A stretch of DNA of 64,000 nucleotides from Blastococcus mobilis. Lineage in GTDB: Bacteria > Actinomycetota > Actinomycetes > Mycobacteriales > Geodermatophilaceae. This document shows positions 8,131 to 16,805 of this stretch, in pieces. Location: positions 1 through 64,000 of the forward strand of contig NZ_FZNO01000005.1 in NCBI RefSeq assembly GCF_900188025.1. Direction: 5' to 3'. The position numbers and the translations under genes were made by a program. Numbering within the stretch: the first letter of the stretch is position 1; each line of letters opens with the position of its first letter. Below the pieces are notes generated by a model. The model was not told the DNA's origin, did no database searches, and worked only from the letters and a program-made list of their open reading frames with translations.

Positions 8131-8730
8131 GTGTACGAGGGTGCCGTCCAGGACCTGATCGACGAGCTGGGCCGGCTGCCCGGCGTCGGCCCCAAGAGCG
8201 CACAGCGCATCGCCTTCCACCTGCTCTCGGCCGAATCCGCCGACGTGGGACGCCTGGTGTCGGCGCTGACCCGCGTCCAGGAGGAGGTCCGCTTCTGCGT
8301 GACCTGCTACAACGTCGCCGAGGGCGAGCAGTGCCGGATCTGCCGTGACCCGCGTCGGAGCGACGAGGTCCTGTGCGTCGTCGAGGAGCCCAAGGACGTC
8401 GTGGCGATCGAGCGCACGCGTGAGTTCCGGGGGCGCTACCACGTGCTCGGCGGCGCGATCAGCCCGATCGAGGGCGTGGGGCCCGACGACCTCCGGGTCA
8501 AGGAGCTCATGACGCGGCTGATGAACGGCGCCGTCACCGAGCTGATCATCGCCACCGACCCCAACCTCGAGGGCGAGGCGACGGCGGCCTACCTGGCCCG
8601 GCTGGTGTCCCCGATGGGTCTGGCGGTCTCCCGGCTGGCCAGCGGGCTGCCCGTCGGCGGCGACCTGGAGTACGCCGACGAGGTCACGCTGGGCCGGGCA
8701 TTCGAGGGTCGCCGCCGCATCGACGCCTGA
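8131..8730 (+). CDS. recR: Recombination mediator protein RecR
   Basis: 199 residues, the standard length. RecR works with RecO and RecF to load RecA on gapped DNA. It has an N-terminal helix-hairpin-helix ([19 protein letters not shown]), a four-cysteine zinc finger at about residues 55-75 (CVTC and CRIC), and a Toprim domain with [12 protein letters not shown] and the acidic [11 protein letters not shown]. The start is GTG at 8131. It is the last gene of the ffs-dnaX-ybaB-recR group and is followed directly by a palindromic repeat. Confidence 0.96.
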   Translation: MYEGAVQDLIDELGRLPGVGPKSAQRIAFHLLSAESADVGRLVSALTRVQEEVRFCVTCYNVAEGEQCRICRDPRRSDEVLCVVEEPKDVVAIERTREFRGRYHVLGGAISPIEGVGPDDLRVKELMTRLMNGAVTELIIATDPNLEGEATAAYLARLVSPMGLAVSRLASGLPVGGDLEYADEVTLGRAFEGRRRIDA

Positions 8731-8733
8731 GAA

Positions 8734-8810
8734 AGGACCCCACTGCCCCCCACCGGCCCCCTGCAGGGTCCCGCCGCTAGCTTGCGAGCGGTGGGGGGCA
8801 GGGGGTGTTT
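8734..8810. repeat. Dispersed palindromic repeat, copy 3
   Basis: It begins 3 bases after the recR stop. The outer arms are ccccactgccccccaccg and cggtggggggcaggggg, with the inner motif tagcttgcgagcggt. The arm sequence differs from the ccccgtcc type but remains complementary. Confidence 0.8.
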
Positions 8811-9143
8811 CATCCTGCAGCGGGGCCGCGCCATGGCGTCGCCTGGTGTCCGCCGCAGGGCCGCGGCCGATGGTTGAGGGTTCTCTCACATTCGGCGGTG
8901 CTCGGTGGCAGGCAGGCCGCGGTCCGGGGCATCCTCGACAGGTGCTGAGGGGGTTTGCGTTGACGCGTCGTCGCGCCATCGACCTCATGCGCACGGCCAG
9001 CCGGCTGTAGCTCCGGAGCCGCCGAGCCCGCACGGACCCTTCCCGCCGTCAGGTCCCCCGCCCGCGGCCGCCGCCTCCGACCGGGCTCGCCCTTCCCGCG
9101 TCACCGTCCCGTGCGCACCCCGCCAAGTCCTGCCGAGGCCCTC
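8811..9143 (+). other. Long leader region of metNIQ
   Basis: This 330-bp stretch before metN holds one candidate leader peptide (8960-9010) and a possible RNA stem, CGAGCCCG at 9023-9030 with CGGGCTCG at 9082-9089. I looked for a SAM riboswitch core and did not recognise one. No other gene is visible. Confidence 0.5.
8960..9010 (+). CDS. Candidate leader peptide upstream of metNIQ
   Basis: A 16-codon frame starts with TTG, reads LTRRRAIDLMRTASRL and stops at TAG. A good ribosome binding site (GAGGGGG, 8946-8952) lies 7 bases before the TTG; an in-frame GTG exists at 8942. The pattern RR-x-(H/I)-D-L-x-R-x-(A/S)-S resembles the short actinobacterial peptides annotated as putative leader peptides in front of sulfur-metabolism genes, as I remember them. 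Those usually end with cysteine, which is missing here. A regulatory role for the methionine importer is inferred from position. Confidence 0.5.
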   Translation: MTRRRAIDLMRTASRL

Positions 9144-10229
9144 GTGATCGAACTGTCCGACGTCCGCAAGGTCTTCCCCGCACGTCGCGGGGCGGCCGAG
9201 GTCGCCGCGGTCGACGGCGTCACGCTCTCGGTCGCCGCCGGCGAGTTCGCCGGCGTCGTCGGTCCCAGCGGGTCGGGCAAGAGCACCCTCGCCCGCCTGG
9301 TGAACCTGCTCGAGCGGCCGACCTCGGGCCGCGTCGCCGTCGACGGTCAGGTGCTGACCGATCTCGACGACGACGGCGTGCGCCGGGCACGCCGCTCCGT
9401 CGGCATGGTCTTCCAGCACTTCAACCTCCTCGACTCACGGACCGCGGCCGGCAACGTCGAGCACCCGCTCGAGCTGGCCGGGGTCGGCCGGGTCGAGCGC
9501 CGCCGCCGCGTCGCCGACCTCCTCGACCTGGTGGGCCTGGCCGATCGGCACGCCTCCCGCCCGGCCCAGCTCTCCGGTGGTCAGAAGCAGCGGGTGGCCA
9601 TCGCCCGGGCCCTGGCCGCACACCCCAAGGTGCTGCTCTGCGACGAGGCGACCAGCGCGCTGGACCCCGCCAGCACCACCGGGGTGCTGGACCTGCTGCG
9701 CCGGGTCCGTGCCGAGCTCGGCCTCACCGTCCTGCTGATCACCCACGAGATGGCGGTCGTCCGCGCGGTCTGCGACAGCGCTGTCCTGCTGGAGTCCGGT
9801 CGGGTCGTCGACGGCGGCCGGCTGACCGATGTGCTGGCTCGCCCGCACTCGCCGCTGGCCGCACAGTTGCTGCCCGCGCCCGCCGTCGCCGGTCGGGACG
9901 GCGATCTGGTCCGGGTCACCGTCACCGACAGCGCGCCGGAGGGCCGCGTCCTGCGGACCCTCGCCGGGGAGCTCGGCCTGGACGTCGAGGTGGCGGGCGG
10001 CTCGGTGGAGACCGTCGCCGGCCGCCGGTTCGGCCGTCTCCTCCTGTCGGTGACCGGCGACGACGGCCGGCTGGACGCGGCGCTGCAGCGACTCCGGGAC
10101 GGTGGATCGCTGGTCGAGCGGGCCGTGCCCGGAGACGAGCCGCCGGCGATCGGGGCACACGACGAACCGGCCACGGCCGAGCAGCCCTCGGCCCCCCGCC
10201 TCCTCGACGCCCCCGGGGTGCCGCTGTGA
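9144..10229 (+). CDS. metN: Methionine ABC transporter, ATP-binding protein
   Basis: 361 residues from the GTG at 9144, chosen because GAGG precedes it at good distance and the protein then begins MIELSDVRKVF like other MetN proteins; a GTG at 9111 would add 11 residues. The ABC domain has Walker A GPSGSGKST, the Q-loop in VFQHFNLL, the signature LSGGQ and Walker B VLLCDEATSALD, then the switch His in ITHEM. The last 100 residues (from about LVRVTVTDSAPEG) form the NIL domain, which in MetN binds methionine and inhibits transport when it is plentiful. It overlaps metI by 4 bp (GTGA). Confidence 0.92.
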   Translation: MIELSDVRKVFPARRGAAEVAAVDGVTLSVAAGEFAGVVGPSGSGKSTLARLVNLLERPTSGRVAVDGQVLTDLDDDGVRRARRSVGMVFQHFNLLDSRTAAGNVEHPLELAGVGRVERRRRVADLLDLVGLADRHASRPAQLSGGQKQRVAIARALAAHPKVLLCDEATSALDPASTTGVLDLLRRVRAELGLTVLLITHEMAVVRAVCDSAVLLESGRVVDGGRLTDVLARPHSPLAAQLLPAPAVAGRDGDLVRVTVTDSAPEGRVLRTLAGELGLDVEVAGGSVETVAGRRFGRLLLSVTGDDGRLDAALQRLRDGGSLVERAVPGDEPPAIGAHDEPATAEQPSAPRLLDAPGVPL

Positions 10230-10885
10230 ACGACTGGTCCCGCATCGCCCCGCAGCTGGCCGAGGCCACCGGAGACACGCTCTACATGGTCGGCGTCGCC
10301 ACGGTGCTCACGGTCCTGATCGGCGTCCCGCTGGGGGTGCTGCTCACCGTCACCGCCCCCGGGGCGCTGTCCCCGCGCCCGATGCTGCACCGCGTCCTCG
10401 GCCTGCTGGTCAACCTCGGCCGGTCGCTGCCCTTCATCATCCTGCTCGTGCTGGTCGCTCCGGTGACCCGCGCGATCGTCGGGACGACCATCGGCTCGAC
10501 GGCGACGATCGTCCCGCTGACCCTCGGCGCCGTCCCCTTCCTCGCCCGGCTGGTGGAGACCAGCCTGCGAGAGGTCAGCCCGGGCAAGGTCGAGGCCACC
10601 CTGGCCATGGGCGCCCGGCGCCGCGACGTCGTCCGGACCGTGCTGCTGCCCGAGGCGCTGCCCTCGCTGGTCGCCGGGGTGACCGTGACCGTCGTCGCGC
10701 TGATCAGCTACTCGGCGATGGCCGGCGCCATCGGTGGTGGTGGCCTCGGCGACTTCGCCATCCGCTACGGCTACCAGCAGTTCCGCACCGACATCACCGT
10801 GGTCACCGTCGTCCTGCTCCTGGCCGTCGTCCAGCTCCTGCAGTGGGCCGGCGACCGCTGGGCGCGCCGGCTGGCCCACGTCTGA
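10226..10885 (+). CDS. metI: Methionine ABC transporter, permease
   Basis: 219 residues with five or six membrane helices, the usual MetI size. The cytoplasmic coupling motif EVSPGKVEATLAMGA fits the EAA loop that contacts the ATPase. The GTG start overlaps the metN stop by 4 bp, so translation is coupled. With metN and metQ it forms a complete methionine (and probably methionine-derivative) importer in the cytoplasmic membrane. Confidence 0.92.
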   Translation: MNDWSRIAPQLAEATGDTLYMVGVATVLTVLIGVPLGVLLTVTAPGALSPRPMLHRVLGLLVNLGRSLPFIILLVLVAPVTRAIVGTTIGSTATIVPLTLGAVPFLARLVETSLREVSPGKVEATLAMGARRRDVVRTVLLPEALPSLVAGVTVTVVALISYSAMAGAIGGGGLGDFAIRYGYQQFRTDITVVTVVLLLAVVQLLQWAGDRWARRLAHV

Positions 10886-10927
10886 CTTCCCGCGCACGAC
10901 CCGCCACCACGAGGAGAGAACCCGCAC

Positions 10928-11749
10928 ATGCACCGCCCGAAGAAGTCCGTCCTGGCCGCCGTCGCCGCCGCCACCCTGCTCGGCCTCACCGCGTGCGGGG
11001 GCGACGCCGAACTCTCGGCCGCCGACGAGCCGTTGAAGGTCGGTGCCTCACCGGTGCCGCACGCGGAGATCCTCCGGTTCGTCCAGGAGGAGCTGGCCGA
11101 CGACGCCGGACTGGACCTCGAGATCGTCGAGTTCACCGACTACGTGCAGCCCAACGTCGCTCTCGACGACGGCTCGATCGACGCCAACTACTTCCAGACC
11201 GTGCCCTACCTGGAGGAGCAGGAGGCCAGCGCAGGCTACGACTTCGCCGCGCTGGACCCGGTGCACATCGAGCCGCTGGGCATCTACTCCGAGTCGCTCA
11301 CCGACCTCGCCGACATCCCCGACGGCGCGACGGTCGCGATCCCGAACGACCCGACCAACGCCGCCCGCGCGCTCCGCCTGCTCGAGGCCAACGACCTGCT
11401 CACCCTGGCCGACACCGGGGACGCCGCGCCGACCGCCCTCGACGTCGAGGCCAACCCGAAGAACCTGGAGATCCAGGAGATCGAGGCCGCCCAGCTGCCG
11501 CGCTCGCTGACCGACGTCGACCTCGCGGTGATCAACGGCAACTACGCCATCGACGCCGACCTCTCGCCGGCCGACGACGCACTGGCGCTGGAGGAGGCCG
11601 AGGGCAACCCCAACGCCAACCTGCTCGTCGTCCGCAGCGGCGACGAGGGCGACGAGCGGATCACTCAGCTGGAGGAGCTGCTGCACTCCTCGGAGGTCCG
11701 GCAGTTCATCGAGGACACCTACGCCGGCGCAGTCCTTCCGGCGTTCTGA
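10928..11749 (+). CDS. metQ: Methionine-binding lipoprotein
   Basis: 273 residues with a lipoprotein signal peptide and lipobox LTAC; the mature protein starts at Cys24 or so. The mature start DEPLKVGASPVPHAEIL and the block FTDYVQPNVAL are typical of the MetQ/NlpA family, which binds methionine outside the membrane and delivers it to MetI. A good ribosome binding site (GAGGAGAG) lies 8 bases before the ATG. It is the last gene of the metNIQ operon and is followed by a strong hairpin. Confidence 0.93.
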   Translation: MHRPKKSVLAAVAAATLLGLTACGGDAELSAADEPLKVGASPVPHAEILRFVQEELADDAGLDLEIVEFTDYVQPNVALDDGSIDANYFQTVPYLEEQEASAGYDFAALDPVHIEPLGIYSESLTDLADIPDGATVAIPNDPTNAARALRLLEANDLLTLADTGDAAPTALDVEANPKNLEIQEIEAAQLPRSLTDVDLAVINGNYAIDADLSPADDALALEEAEGNPNANLLVVRSGDEGDERITQLEELLHSSEVRQFIEDTYAGAVLPAF

Positions 11750-11765
11750 GCCCAGCAACGAACTC

Positions 11766-11802
11766 CGGCCCCGGGACCGTCGCACCGACGGCCCCGGGGC
11801 CG
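11766..11802 (+). terminator. Hairpin terminator of the metNIQ operon
   Basis: Two 17-base arms (cggccccgggaccgtcg and cgacggccccggggccg) pair with one mismatch around a 3-base loop. It lies 17 bases after the metQ stop. Confidence 0.75.
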
Positions 11803-11894
11803 TCTGCTGCCTGCCCGCCCGAGGCGCCAGGCACCAAGGTCACGAGATGGTGTCGATGACGACGACGGCCTCACCAGCATCGACGGCGGCGTCC

Positions 11895-11900
11895 TAGGGT
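11895..11900 (+). promoter_or_regulatory. Candidate -10 box of the dpp-like operon
   Basis: TAGGGT fits the TANNNT pattern and would give a 5' leader of about 85 bases before the substrate-binding protein. No clear -35 box is visible. Confidence 0.35.
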
Positions 11901-11990
11901 CCGCGTACGTCTGTGGACCGAATCACTTCCACGGCTGTCCCGCCCGGAGCACGTCCGGCCCGAGAGGGCCGAGAAGGCAGGTTTTCCGCG

Positions 11991-13691
11991 ATGACCCGTC
12001 GCCATACCCGAGCTGTCGCCGCGTCCGCGGCGGCCCTCGTCGCCGTGACCCTGTCCGCCTGCGCGTCCAGTGACCGGGACTCCGGTGAGGGGGGCGGCGG
12101 CGAGCAGACCGGCGGCACCCTCGTTTTCGGCGCCGCCGGCGACCCGGCGATGCTGGACCCCGCGTTCGGCAGCGACGGTGAGACCTTCCGCGTCTCGCGG
12201 CAGATCTTCGAGGGCCTGCTGGGCAACGAGCTCGGTGGCACCGAGGCGGTCCCCGAGCTGGCGGAGGACTGGGAGGTCAGCGAGGACGGCCTCGAGTACA
12301 CGTTCAACCTGCAGCAGGACGTCAAGTTCCACGACGGCACCGACTTCAACGCCGAGGCCGTCTGCTTCAACTTCGACCGCTGGCACAACTTCGAGGGCCT
12401 GGCCCAGAGCCCGAGCGCTTCGTACTACTACCAGGCGGTCTTCGGCGGCTTCGCCAGCACGCCGGACACCCCCAGCATCTACGAGAGCTGCGAGGCGACC
12501 GACGAGAACACCGCGGTGATCCGGCTGACCCAGGTCACCTCGAAGTTCCCCGCTGCCCTCGCGCTGCCCGCCTTCTCCATCCAGAGCCCAACGGCGCTGC
12601 AGGAGTACAACGCGGACGAGGTGTCGGGCAGCGAGGACGCGCTGACCTACTCCGAGTACGCCCTGGAGCACCCGGTCGGCACCGGCCCGTTTAAGTTCGA
12701 GAGCTGGGACCGGGGCAACGGCGAGGTCACCATCGTCCGCAACGACGACTACTGGGGTGAGCCGGCCAAGCTGGACGAGGTCATCTTCCGGACGATCTCC
12801 GACGGGAACACCCGCCGGCAGGAGCTCGAGGCCGGCTCGATCGACGGCTACGACTTCGTCTCCCCGGCCGACTACGAGACGCTCGAGGAGACCGGCGCCC
12901 AGGTCCTCGTCCGCGACCCGTTCAACATCCTGTACCTGGGCATGAACGGTGGGAACGTCCCCGGCTCGGGGGCCAACCCGGCACTGCAGGACCCGCGGGT
13001 CCGTCAGGCGATCGCCCACGCGATCGACCGGGAGACGATCGTCAACTCGCTCCTGCCCGAGGGCGCCGAGCAGGCCACCCAGTTCATGCCTCCGACCGTC
13101 GACGGCTGGGCCGACGACGTGACGACCTACGAGTACGACCCGGAGCGCTCGAAGGCCCTGCTGGCCGAGGCCGGGGCCACGGGGACGACGCTGCGGTTCT
13201 TCTACCCGACCGACGTCAGCCGGCCCTACCTGCCGGACCCGGCCGCGATGTTCCAGGTCATCAGCCAGAACCTGACCGACGCCGGCTTCACCATCCAGCC
13301 GACGGCGCTGCCGTGGAACCCGGACTACCTGAACGCCGTCCAGGCGGGTCAGGCCGACATCCACCTGCTGGGCTGGACCGGTGACTACAACGACGCCTAC
13401 AACTTCATCGGCACGTTCTTCGCCGAGGCGTCGAACAACCAGGCGTCGGCCGAGTTCGGTGCGTTCAGCGCGCCGGAGATCTTCGCCGCGCTGGCCGAGG
13501 CCGACTCCGAGCCCGACCCGGCCAACCGCACGGAGATGTACCAGGAGGCCAACCGGCTGATCATGGACTACCTGCCGGCCGTCCCGATCTCGCACTCCCC
13601 GCCGGCGCTGGTCGTCGCGGAGAACGTGCAGGGCCTCGAGCCCAGCCCGCTGACCGCCGAGGTCTTCTCTACGGTGTCCCTCAGCGACTGA
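11991..13691 (+). CDS. ABC transporter substrate-binding lipoprotein, family 5 (peptide/nickel type)
   Basis: 566 residues from the ATG at 11991, chosen because a classic lipoprotein signal follows (MTRRHTRAVAASAAALVAV, lipobox LSAC) and an AG-rich site (gagaaggcagg) precedes it. The mature part has the family 5 hallmarks: GGTLVFGAAGDPAMLDPAF, YTFNLQQDVKFHDGT and AIAHAIDRETIV. Such proteins bind oligopeptides, dipeptides, nickel chelates or sugars outside the membrane. The four genes downstream complete the importer. The ligand cannot be deduced; the acidic region after the lipobox is a spacer. Confidence 0.9.
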   Translation: MTRRHTRAVAASAAALVAVTLSACASSDRDSGEGGGGEQTGGTLVFGAAGDPAMLDPAFGSDGETFRVSRQIFEGLLGNELGGTEAVPELAEDWEVSEDGLEYTFNLQQDVKFHDGTDFNAEAVCFNFDRWHNFEGLAQSPSASYYYQAVFGGFASTPDTPSIYESCEATDENTAVIRLTQVTSKFPAALALPAFSIQSPTALQEYNADEVSGSEDALTYSEYALEHPVGTGPFKFESWDRGNGEVTIVRNDDYWGEPAKLDEVIFRTISDGNTRRQELEAGSIDGYDFVSPADYETLEETGAQVLVRDPFNILYLGMNGGNVPGSGANPALQDPRVRQAIAHAIDRETIVNSLLPEGAEQATQFMPPTVDGWADDVTTYEYDPERSKALLAEAGATGTTLRFFYPTDVSRPYLPDPAAMFQVISQNLTDAGFTIQPTALPWNPDYLNAVQAGQADIHLLGWTGDYNDAYNFIGTFFAEASNNQASAEFGAFSAPEIFAALAEADSEPDPANRTEMYQEANRLIMDYLPAVPISHSPPALVVAENVQGLEPSPLTAEVFSTVSLSD

Positions 13692-13692
13692 G

Positions 13693-13756
13693 AAAGGACC
13701 CCCTCGCCCCCCACCGCTCGCAGGCTCGCGGCGGGCCCCTGCAAGGGGTCCGCCGC
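13693..13756. repeat. Dispersed palindromic repeat, copy 4
   Basis: Begins 1-2 bases after the stop of the substrate-binding protein gene, inside the ABC operon. It has aaaggaccccctcgcccccc at the left, the inner motif caccgctcgcaggctcgcgg, and a rearranged right arm (cccctgcaaggggtcc). A hairpin here could lower expression of the permeases relative to the binding protein. Confidence 0.75.
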
Positions 13757-13799
13757 GAGTCTGTCGGTCCGGTCCGCTCAGTGAGAGGGAACCGAGCGC

Positions 13800-14804
13800 G
13801 TGCTCCGCTTCATCGTCCGGCGGCTCCTCCAACTGATCCCGATCCTGCTCGGGCTCTCGATCCTGCTGTTCGCCTGGCTGCGCGCGCTGCCCGGCGGGCC
13901 GGCTCAGGCCGCGCTGGGGGAGCGCGCCACCCCGGAGGCCATCGCCCGGTACAACGAGCTCTTCGGCCTCGACGAACCGCTCATCGTCCAGTACCTGCGG
14001 TTCCTGGGCCGCGCCGTCCGGCTGGACTTCGGCACGTCCGCGCGCACCGGTCGCCCGGTGACGACGGAGTTCCTCGAGCGGATGCCCGGCACCATCGAGC
14101 TCACGATCTTCGCGATGATCTTCGCGATCGGCGTCGGCATCCCGCTGGGCTACCTCGCCGCCCGCAAGCACGGCAGCTGGCTGGACTCCGCCTCCGTCAT
14201 CGGCTCGCTGCTGGGCGTCGCGATCCCGGTGTTCTTCCTCGCCTACCTGCTGCGCCTGGTGTTCGCCGTGGAGCTGGGCTGGCTGCCGGGCTCCGGCCGT
14301 CAGGACGTGCGGATCGACGCCACCCGCATCACCAACTTCTACGTCCTGGACGGCCTGCTGACGCGCGAGTGGGACGCCGCGTGGGACGCCGTCCTGCACC
14401 TGATCCTGCCCGCGATCGCGCTCGGCACCATCCCGCTGGCGATCATCGTGCGGATCACCCGCGCCTCGGTCCTCGACGTGGTCAACGAGGACTACGTCCG
14501 GACGGCGAACGCGAAGGGGCTGGCCACCTCGACCGTGCGGCGCCGGCACATCATCCGCAACGCCCTGCTGCCGGTGTCGACCACGATCGGTCTGCAGACC
14601 GGCCTGCTGCTGTCGGGCGCCGTCCTCACCGAGAGCGTGTTCTCCTTCGGCGGTGTGGGATCGGCGCTCTACGACGCGATCTTCGCCCGGGACTTCGCCG
14701 TCCTGCAGGGCTTCATCCTCATGCTCGCGGTGGTGTACGTGCTCGTGAACCTGCTGGTCGACATCTCCTACGGCCTGCTGGACCCGAGAGTGAGGGTCAG
14801 ATGA
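13800..14804 (+). CDS. ABC transporter permease, DppB/OppB type
   Basis: 334 residues with six membrane helices. The start MLRFIVRRLLQLIPILLGLS and the segment LDFGTSARTGRPV before the second helix are typical of DppB-type permeases, and the coupling loop reads VNEDYVRTANAKGL. GTG start; a weak GAGAGGG site lies upstream. It overlaps the next permease by 4 bp. It forms the channel together with the DppC-type protein. Confidence 0.92.
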   Translation: MLRFIVRRLLQLIPILLGLSILLFAWLRALPGGPAQAALGERATPEAIARYNELFGLDEPLIVQYLRFLGRAVRLDFGTSARTGRPVTTEFLERMPGTIELTIFAMIFAIGVGIPLGYLAARKHGSWLDSASVIGSLLGVAIPVFFLAYLLRLVFAVELGWLPGSGRQDVRIDATRITNFYVLDGLLTREWDAAWDAVLHLILPAIALGTIPLAIIVRITRASVLDVVNEDYVRTANAKGLATSTVRRRHIIRNALLPVSTTIGLQTGLLLSGAVLTESVFSFGGVGSALYDAIFARDFAVLQGFILMLAVVYVLVNLLVDISYGLLDPRVRVR

Positions 14805-15742
14805 GCGCGCTGGGCGAGCTCAAACGGGAACGGATCGACCAGCTCGCCGCCCGAGCCGGACAGGTGCCCGAGGGTGAGGGCGGGGTGTCGCTCACCCGCA
14901 GTGCCCTGCGGCGGCTGCGTCGGGACCCGGTGGCGATCATCGGGGCGGTCATCGTCGTGCTGTTCCTGTTCGTGGCCGCGTTCGCTCCGTTCCTGGCGCC
15001 CAGGGACCCGCTGGCCCAGAGCCTGCTGTCCGACATCCGGCCGGGTTTCATCCCCGGCAGCCAGGAGGGCTTCCCGCTCGGGGTGGACAACCTCGGTCGC
15101 GACCTGCTGTCCCGGCTGATCTACGGATCGCGGCAGTCACTGATGATCGGCGTCATCTCGACCGTGCTCGGCGTCATCGTCGGCATGGCGCTCGGCGTGC
15201 TGGCCGGTGCCTTCGGTGGCCGGGTCGACACGCTTCTGATGCGGTTCGTCGACATCCTGCTGTCGATCCCCAGCCTGCTGATGGCGATCAGCATCTCGGT
15301 GCTGCTGGGCCAGAACCAGTACGCGTTGATGATCGCCATCGCGGTCACCCAGGTGCCCATCTTCGCCCGGCTGCTGCGCGGGTCCATGCTCGCTCAGCGC
15401 GGCAGCGACTACGCCGTCGCGGCGCAGGCCCTGGGCATCCGCAAGAGCCGGATCGTCTTCGGGCACGTGCTCCCGAACTCGCTGAGCCCGGTCATCGTGC
15501 AGGCCACGCTGTCGCTGGCGACGGCCATCATCGAGGCGGCCGCGCTGTCGTTCCTCGGTCTCGGCGACCCCGACCTGGCCCGGCCGGAATGGGGCGCGAT
15601 GCTGGCCAACGCCCAGGCCTTCCTGTCGATCCGGCCGGAGCTCGCCATCTATCCGGCGTTGTGCATCATCGTGGTCGCCCTGGGGTTCACCCTGCTCGGT
15701 GAGTCGCTGCGTGAGGCCCTCGACCCGAAGTTCCGGAGGTGA
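14801..15742 (+). CDS. ABC transporter permease, DppC/OppC type
   Basis: 313 residues from the ATG overlapping the stop of the previous permease (ATGA). It has a long cytoplasmic N-terminus, a first helix around residues 45-65 (AIIGAVIVVLFLFVAAFAPF), the family motif LGVDNLGRDLLSRLIYGSR, and the coupling loop YAVAAQALGIRKSRI. Five further helices end with a C-terminal ESLREALDPKFR, the standard DppC ending. Confidence 0.92.
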   Translation: MSALGELKRERIDQLAARAGQVPEGEGGVSLTRSALRRLRRDPVAIIGAVIVVLFLFVAAFAPFLAPRDPLAQSLLSDIRPGFIPGSQEGFPLGVDNLGRDLLSRLIYGSRQSLMIGVISTVLGVIVGMALGVLAGAFGGRVDTLLMRFVDILLSIPSLLMAISISVLLGQNQYALMIAIAVTQVPIFARLLRGSMLAQRGSDYAVAAQALGIRKSRIVFGHVLPNSLSPVIVQATLSLATAIIEAAALSFLGLGDPDLARPEWGAMLANAQAFLSIRPELAIYPALCIIVVALGFTLLGESLREALDPKFRR

Positions 15743-15749
15743 GCCGCCG

Positions 15750-16805
15750 ATGAGCTCGGTGCCGGGCGGGCCGGCAGGCGCCCCTGTCCTGGAGGTCGAC
15801 GACCTCGCCGTCACCTTCGCCCGCCGCGGCGAGCAGGCCACCCGCGCGGTCGACGGGGTGAGCTTCGCCGTCGGCGCCAGTGAGACGGTCGGCCTCGTCG
15901 GGGAGTCGGGCTGCGGCAAGTCGGTGACCTCGCTGGCCATCATGGGGCTGCTGCCGCGTCGCGGGGTGACGGTCAGCGGTTCGGTCCGGCTCGAGGGACA
16001 GGAGCTGATCGGCGCGAGCGACAGCCGCCTGCGCACGCTGCGCGGCGCGCACATGGCAATGGTGTTCCAGGACCCGCTCTCCTCCCTCAACCCGACGGTG
16101 CAGATCGGCACCCAGGTGACCGAGGTGCTGCTCGAGCACCGGGACATGTCGAAGTCCGAGGCCGCCACCGAGGCCGCCGACCTCCTGGACCGGGTGGGGA
16201 TCCCCGACCCGTCCCGGCGGCTGAAGGAGTACCCGCACCAGCTGTCGGGCGGCATGCGCCAGCGCGCGCTCATCGCCATGGCGCTGGCCTGCTCGCCCCG
16301 GTTGCTCATCGCCGACGAGCCGACGACCGCGCTCGACGTTACCATCCAGGCCCAGATCCTGGAGCTTCTCAGAGAGCTCGTCGTCGACACCGGGACGGCG
16401 CTGGTGATGATCACCCACGACCTCGGCGTCGTCGCCGGACTGTGCGACCGCGTGCACGTGATGTACTCCGGGAAGATCATCGAGACGGCCGACCGGCACG
16501 AGCTCTTCGCCCGGCCGCGACAGCCCTACACCGGCGGCCTGCTGGCGTCCGTGCCGCGGCTGGACGCCGGGCGGGGCACGCCGCTCACGCCGATCCGGGG
16601 CTCGGCGCGCGACGCCATCCCGTGGGCCGAGGGCTGTGCCTTCGCGCCGCGCTGCGACAACGCGCAGGACGACTGCCTCACCGAGGTCTCCGGCAGCGTC
16701 GTGCCGCTGGAGTACGACGGGCCGGGCCGGGAGCTCCGCTGCCGGCACCCGCTCGAACACCCGCCGGCGCCGTCGGGCGCCACCGCCGCCGGAGCCGCCC
16801 GATGA
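15750..16805 (+). CDS. ABC transporter ATP-binding protein, DppD/OppD type
   Basis: 351 residues from the ATG at 15750, 7 bases after the previous stop, with a GGAGG site. The ABC domain shows Walker A GESGCGKS, the Q-loop [12 protein letters not shown], the signature LSGGMRQR and Walker [13 protein letters not shown]. The C-terminal oligopeptide-type domain carries cysteines ([11 protein letters not shown]) that in this family can hold an iron-sulfur cluster. It pairs with the DppF-type ATPase that overlaps it by 4 bp. Confidence 0.93.
   Translation: MSSVPGGPAGAPVLEVDDLAVTFARRGEQATRAVDGVSFAVGASETVGLVGESGCGKSVTSLAIMGLLPRRGVTVSGSVRLEGQELIGASDSRLRTLRGAHMAMVFQDPLSSLNPTVQIGTQVTEVLLEHRDMSKSEAATEAADLLDRVGIPDPSRRLKEYPHQLSGGMRQRALIAMALACSPRLLIADEPTTALDVTIQAQILELLRELVVDTGTALVMITHDLGVVAGLCDRVHVMYSGKIIETADRHELFARPRQPYTGGLLASVPRLDAGRGTPLTPIRGSARDAIPWAEGCAFAPRCDNAQDDCLTEVSGSVVPLEYDGPGRELRCRHPLEHPPAPSGATAAGAAR

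Noticed and set aside
8811-9110. SAM riboswitch before metN
   Set aside because: I searched for the conserved cores of SAM-I and SAM-IV types by eye and did not find them. A covariance search would be decisive.
11871-14549. Leftward frame of 892 codons opposite the ABC importer
   Set aside because: Shadow of the substrate-binding protein and permease genes; composition typical of antisense GC-rich frames.
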